Of a stretch of DNA of 64,000 bases, positions 54,775 through 64,000 are shown in pieces. A program made the position numbers and the translations under genes. The DNA lies in contig QEOQ01000253.1 of NCBI GenBank assembly GCA_010279815.1, positions 397,977 to 461,976 on the forward strand, read 5' to 3'. Source of the DNA: Brachionus plicatilis. Taxonomy: Eukaryota; Rotifera; Eurotatoria; Ploima; Brachionidae. Each line of letters begins with the position of its first letter. Position 1 is the stretch's first letter. Under the pieces are notes generated by a model. The model ran no database searches. It was not told the origin of the DNA and worked only from the letters and a program-made list of their open reading frames with translations.

Positions 54775-55662
54775 TTCTTCTTTTCGGCCAAATAATCTGA
54801 AAAATAAATTTTTTTTGCTAATTATTTGTAGTTTAGTTGACTAAGTTTTTGATGATGAAGACACTTGTAAAGGAATTTTTTTAACATTTTTTTCATTTTG
54901 AATTTTTTATTTTAAGTTTTTTGCTAGTCAAGAGCAAAATTTTGTCTTGCATCCATTAAGTCTAGTATACAGAGAAAAACAAACCAAGCTGAGAGAGAGA
55001 GAGAGAGGGTATCTAATTTAGCAAATAAAATATGGCAAATTAATATTTTTTAATTAACAAGATAATTGCTGAGTATTCTTTTTAGAAGGTAAATTTAAAA
55101 AAATTTATTTTTATTTTTTTTAAGATATAATTTTTTATTTTTTTTCTTATGTTTTGTTTCTGCTGCTTAGCAATAACAAGAGTAATACGTGTCACCTTTT
55201 ATTTTAATAGCCTAAAATTATACGTGCTTTTAAGGAACTTTCTTTCAGTGTCTGCAAAAATAAAATTGTAAACATCTATCTAATAAATGATTAGTATTGT
55301 AAATTCAAAATCTGATTTTATATAAAAAAATGAAATAGACAAAAAAGAAATTTCAAATTTATTTTTTTTTAGGAAAAACTATTTTAATTTATTAACGATA
55401 GATAGGAGCTAAACAATTTAGTTTTAATTAATTAAACAAAAATTTTTTCCGATGTTTCATTATAAATTTAATAATTTATCTGAGTAAAATTTTATACAAA
55501 ATTTCAAAAAATATTTAAAATATGCAAATTTTTTTGATTAAATTAAAAAACATAAAATTCGATAATAAATTTTTATACTTTATAGTTCAAAATTTTTAGA
55601 TAAAATATTTGAATATATAAACTTTGATAAACGCGTATAATATTTATATAAAACAAAAATTA
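54775..55662. other. Upstream region of TM9SF4
   Basis: AT-rich sequence, including a short GA run (54991-55008). The TM9SF4 promoter should be here. No gene seen. Confidence 0.45.
54991..55008. repeat. (GA)n simple repeat
   Basis: About nine GA units ending in GGG. On the minus strand it is a CT tract about 220 bp upstream of the TM9SF4 start and could be promoter-related. Confidence 0.6.
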
Positions 55663-55809
55663 TAACGTAACGATCTGCAATTACCGACATTGTCGTTAAA
55701 TATGGGTATCCAGAATTAACGACAGGGTCTTATAACATTAAAAAGGTTATTTAACGACATGTCTGTATGTACATAACGACAATGTCGGTAATTGCAGATC
55801 GTTACGTTA
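55663..55809. mobile_element. 147-bp palindromic MITE
   Basis: The ends are perfect 36-bp inverted repeats starting TAACGTAACGATCTGCAATT and running through CCGACATTGTCGTTA. TA lies at both edges, consistent with a TA target duplication. The middle is unrelated sequence with further TTAACGACA words. Very low divergence between the arms suggests a recent insertion. Confidence 0.75.
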
Positions 55810-56381
55810 ATTTGGAACACAAAATTACTAAAATATCTATAGAGTTATCTATTCAGTATTGCAGTCAAAGAGAACACTTTTTTCCAACAGAATAGTAAGT
55901 GATCAATTCTAATTCAGTGAATCAATTTATTAATGAGTACAAAAAAGTTCAAAAATCCTAATCAAATATACATCTTACTAACATTCAAAGTAGCCTAATG
56001 CTAAGTTGTATGTAAGGTCTAAGAGTTTTCATAAAAGTCTTCAGTGTAAGACTTTTCCGGAAGTTTCTTGAAGTAGCTAATTATTATTATTTTTATTAAT
56101 ATCTTGTGTCAAAAATAATTAAACAATATTAAGTTTTCATGTATCAGCAACGCATTGAATAAAAAGAATCATTAAAACTTCAAGATAAAAATAACCAATT
56201 TTTGATTAAAATAAGGGGAATAGCAAGACATTTTCAATTGTGGGGCTCGAAGTGTAAAAAATAGCCCCTTTAAATTTTTGGATAGAGGACATGAGCACCC
56301 CTCAGCCCTTCACTGGCTACGCCGCTGATTAAAATAAAACCATCTTTAAAAGCAATAATCAAAATTTTTATTGTATTTATT

Positions 56382-56635
56382 CAGACTTGCGCAAAAGTCA
56401 GAAAAAAAAGTCATTAAAAGTCATTTGACTTGAAATTTTTTTTCTTAAGAAAATTATTTCAAAGACTTTGTAATAAACAAATAGCCACCTTAATAACTAG
56501 AAGAAACGGCAAAATACTTATTTTCAAAGAATAAATTTTCAAGTCAAGTCAAAAGACTCTTAAAAAAAAATTCAAGTTCAATTCAAGTCAAGTCTAATGA
56601 CATGACTTCGTCTTTATGACTTTTAAACAACTCTG
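56382..56635. mobile_element. Short hAT-like MITE related to 19719-21003
   Basis: The left end CAGACTTGCGCAAAAGTCAG and right end ATGACTTTTAAACAACTCTG form inverted termini similar to CAGAGTTGTTTAAAAGTC in IRE1 intron 3. The interior is rich in AAGTC/GACTT words. Target duplication is not clear. Confidence 0.5.
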
Positions 56636-56651
56636 TATTAAGAATTTGGTC

Positions 56652-57298
56652 GAGTGTACCTAAAACACGGAACGCAACTACGGAATGCTGGAATGGAATG
56701 GAATGAGGACCTAAAATGCGGAACGTGTGCTACGGAACACACTGAAATACGGAGATTTTTTCTTTGGAACATGTATTAATTTACGGAACAAGATCATTCT
56801 ATAATGAGGAACAAAATTCTCTTAAAAATATGAAATATACAACTACTACTACTACTGATTGAACTACTTAATTGCGGAAAAATTTTATTGAAATTCTAGC
56901 TAAAATACGGAATGACTTACGTAAAAGACAAAAAATAAATTATTTATTATTATTAAATTAAGTAGATAGTTAATGTTTTAGGCACAATTCAATCTAAAAA
57001 TAATTTCTACGGGAACAGAAAAAGCAATCAAAAACAAAAAATCTTAGTAAGTCTTTCTTACCTTGGTTTAACATCCTTATCAAAAAGTACAATACCAAAA
57101 TTTTTTTAAAATTTTTTTATCTCCAAACAAGTAATATGAAAATATTCATCACAATTATCACAACCAATTGATGGTGTACTAGATACAATTACAACTTTAC
57201 AGCATAAACAAGCGCATGACAACCTTTTCAACTCAATTGTTTGAATAAACATTTCCAAGCATCATTTTTTTTATGCGTTCTGTGTTTTAGGTTCATTC
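56652..57298. mobile_element. Second member of the PHD-finger TIR element family, 647 bp
   Basis: The left end GAGTGTACCTAAAACACGGA and the right end, inverted, GAATGAACCTAAAACACAGA match each other. They resemble the 46822 element (CCTAAAACGCGGA). ATTTGGTC at 56644-56651 and 57299-57306 is an exact 8-bp target duplication. CGGAA/GCGGAAC words recur inside, and a minus-strand PHD-finger remnant lies near the right end. Confidence 0.75.
57105..57235 (-). pseudogene. PHD-finger remnant in the 56652-57298 element
   Basis: Minus translation reads SCACLCCKVVIVSSTPSI, then GCDNCDEYFHITCLEIKKF and a stop. This has the CxC...CxxC...HxxC spacing seen in the PHD frame at 47451-47942. The rest of the finger (WxCxxC) is missing. 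Confidence 0.5.
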
Positions 57299-57620
57299 AT
57301 TTGGTCTATAAATAAAAGCTTTGCTTTTTTTCAAATATACAATTTGAAAAGAAAAAGTCTTTTTAGAAGCAATATCAATTTATTTGTTGCCAAAGCCTCT
57401 AGAAATATTAAGAAAAAATTTATTTTATTTATTTTAGATATTTAGATCTTTATGAACATTCCAAAATATGTTGTTGAACGATTTTTTTATTTTTAATTTA
57501 CAAAAAATTTTAGTTGAATTTAAATTTTTTAATTCATATAAAAAAATATTACAATAATTAATTATACAATCAAAAGTTTAATATTAATGCTTATTTACAA
57601 ATTGGTTTAATGTACTGCAT

Positions 57621-58193
57621 TTATCTTATTGTTGACCATTCAGACAGCTCAACTGCGCTAAATTTAGGCTGTAGAATAACCGATGTTGTCTCTATAGGTG
57701 AGTGTATTTTAATCTGACGAATATGAGTATCTCTTCCATTCTGATGATTAGCCAAAACAGCAAGTTGAAGCATCCAAGTCTTGATCGGCTGATTTTTACT
57801 ATCCTTTGGGTCTTTAAGGGGAATAATTATCCAGCCAGCTGGTTCGGACAGATCGTAAGATCCGATTTCTCGCAAGTCATTTACATGTGTACCTGCTTTA
57901 ATTACAATTCGACTTGGTGTATAGCTTTCGTCAGATTTGTAATCGGCATAGATACAAACATCTTTGACTTTAGTTTTTTGCTTAAACTGCATATTGACCA
58001 AATGAGGCTGTGGACCGTCGGACTGCCAGAACGTGTCCAGTGAATTGTCGATTAAATTTTCGACACCAAAGCCAGATTTACAAGAGCTAAGTGTCCAAAC
58101 AGCTTGATGAGATATATCTCTTGACTGACCGGACAATTCTTCCAAGTAAGGATTAAACTCTTGATCAGATTTACTTATCTGAATTCCGTCCAT
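57621..58193 (-). CDS. ANAPC10: Anaphase-promoting complex subunit 10 (DOC1)
   Basis: APC10 works with the coactivator to bind D-box substrates of the APC/C ubiquitin ligase. Single exon, 190 residues, ATG at 58193 (MDGIQISKSD). The DOC/galactose-binding domain is clear: ISHQAVWTLSSCKSGFGVEN, TFWQSDGPQPHLVNMQF, CIYADYKSDESYTPSRI, GWIIIPL and LAVLANHQNGRDTHIRQIKI. The C-terminal Ile-Arg tail (STIR) that docks into CDC27/APC3 is present. Length matches the family (about 185). Confidence 0.96.
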   Translation of the reverse strand: MDGIQISKSDQEFNPYLEELSGQSRDISHQAVWTLSSCKSGFGVENLIDNSLDTFWQSDGPQPHLVNMQFKQKTKVKDVCIYADYKSDESYTPSRIVIKAGTHVNDLREIGSYDLSEPAGWIIIPLKDPKDSKNQPIKTWMLQLAVLANHQNGRDTHIRQIKIHSPIETTSVILQPKFSAVELSEWSTIR

Positions 58194-58719
58194 AACTAAT
58201 AAAATGACTACTAATAAAAATTAGAATTTTTTTTGTTTTTCTTAAAATTCTGAAACTCTACGTCCAGTCAAAGGGCGTACGAATTCAATTAAATTCAATT
58301 AATTGTTTCTTCTAAATAATTTATAGTTAAAATTTATTCAATTAAATTTTTAATTTTAAGTTTTTAATAAATAATTTAAAAATTAAAATTTTTTCTTCGT
58401 TTTTGAAAATTAAATACTCGAGACTATTATTTTTAAAGACCCAAAAAAGACTTTAAGAGTCGTCGATTAATACCGTTTTAGTCAAACACGTCAACTGCTT
58501 AAATAATTATCACCCAATGGTCATGAACTAATTGCCATTCGAACACAATTATGAGAAGAACTAAAGATTAGTTGAAAGAATAAGTTAAATTTTAGATTTG
58601 CTTTTCTCTCAAGGTTTTTGTTACTCTGAAGTCTGAAGGTTAAATTAAAAAAAAAATTGAAAAAAATAAAATTCAACAAAAGTCATTTTCTTTAAAAAAC
58701 ATTTTTCTCAATTAAAGAT
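58194..58719. other. Spacer between APC10 and USP7
   Basis: About 530 bp of AT-rich DNA that is both 3' flank of USP7 and upstream of APC10. No feature recognised. Confidence 0.5.
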
Positions 58720-63833
<5,114 letters not shown>

Positions 63834-63894
63834 CTATAAAAAAAATTTTAAACTACTTTATTCAGCCAGAAAATTTTTGTTTTAGAAAATAAAG

Positions 63895-63956
63895 TTATTA
63901 TTATTAAAATTATTATTATTATTATTATTATTATAAATTATTATTTTTGAGCAGAA
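63895..63956. repeat. (TTA)n microsatellite
   Basis: Runs of ATT/TTA triplets with a few interruptions, in the USP7 intron that continues past the right edge. Confidence 0.7.
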
Positions 63957-64000
63957 CTTGGAATAATTAAATACTAGAATTTTTTTCATAAAATTCAAGT

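Overview
This window looks like nuclear DNA from a small, very AT-rich animal. Every conserved gene is animal-like and split by short introns (about 45-130 bp) with clean GT..AG borders. The exceptions are a few introns swollen to 1-4 kb by repeats. The gene set (IRE1, ATP-citrate lyase, FERRY3/C12orf4, MMGT1/EMC5, ATAD1, DNAJC12, TM9SF4, APC10, USP7), the base composition and the mix of degenerate LINEs and MITEs would fit a monogonont rotifer such as Brachionus. That species guess is inference only; I could run no search.

Layout, left to right. 1-3800 is AT-rich and almost empty, with two near-perfect hairpins and a partial minus-strand frame at the left edge. Cytosolic leucyl-tRNA synthetase (minus) occupies 3801-8167. 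OGFOD3 (plus, four exons, key iron ligand replaced) is at 10381-11550. A two-exon small secreted peptide with its own TATA box/initiator (minus) is at 13495-13822. The IRE1 sensor kinase/RNase (minus, six exons) covers 14127-22564 and ATP-citrate lyase (minus) 23998-27377. 28494-34400 is a transposon-rich stretch with a TIR element, a decayed LINE (minus) and a younger, 5'-truncated, frameshifted LINE (plus). FERRY3 (minus) is at 36176-37955 and GSTZ1 (minus) at 39695-40584. 40950-43116 holds two TA-flanked MITEs and a relic LTR end with a tRNA-Leu-type primer-binding site. Next come MMGT1/EMC5, ATAD1/Msp1 and DNAJC12, all on plus, 43297-50404. TM9SF4 (minus, nine exons) is at 52413-54774, APC10 (minus) at 57621-58193, and USP7 (minus) from 58720 to beyond the right edge.

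The protein-coding genes are mostly housekeeping. Several touch ER and membrane-protein quality control (IRE1, EMC5, ATAD1, DNAJC12), but nothing suggests they form a functional cluster. The most interesting non-gene content is the mobile DNA. DNAJC12 intron 2 holds a pogo/Tigger-like element with a CENP-B-type DNA-binding remnant. Inside it sits a second element with roughly 370-bp inverted ends that carries a PHD-type zinc finger. A shorter relative of that second element (56652-57298) has matching termini, its own 8-bp target duplication and a PHD-finger remnant. Together they define what may be an undescribed DNA-transposon family.
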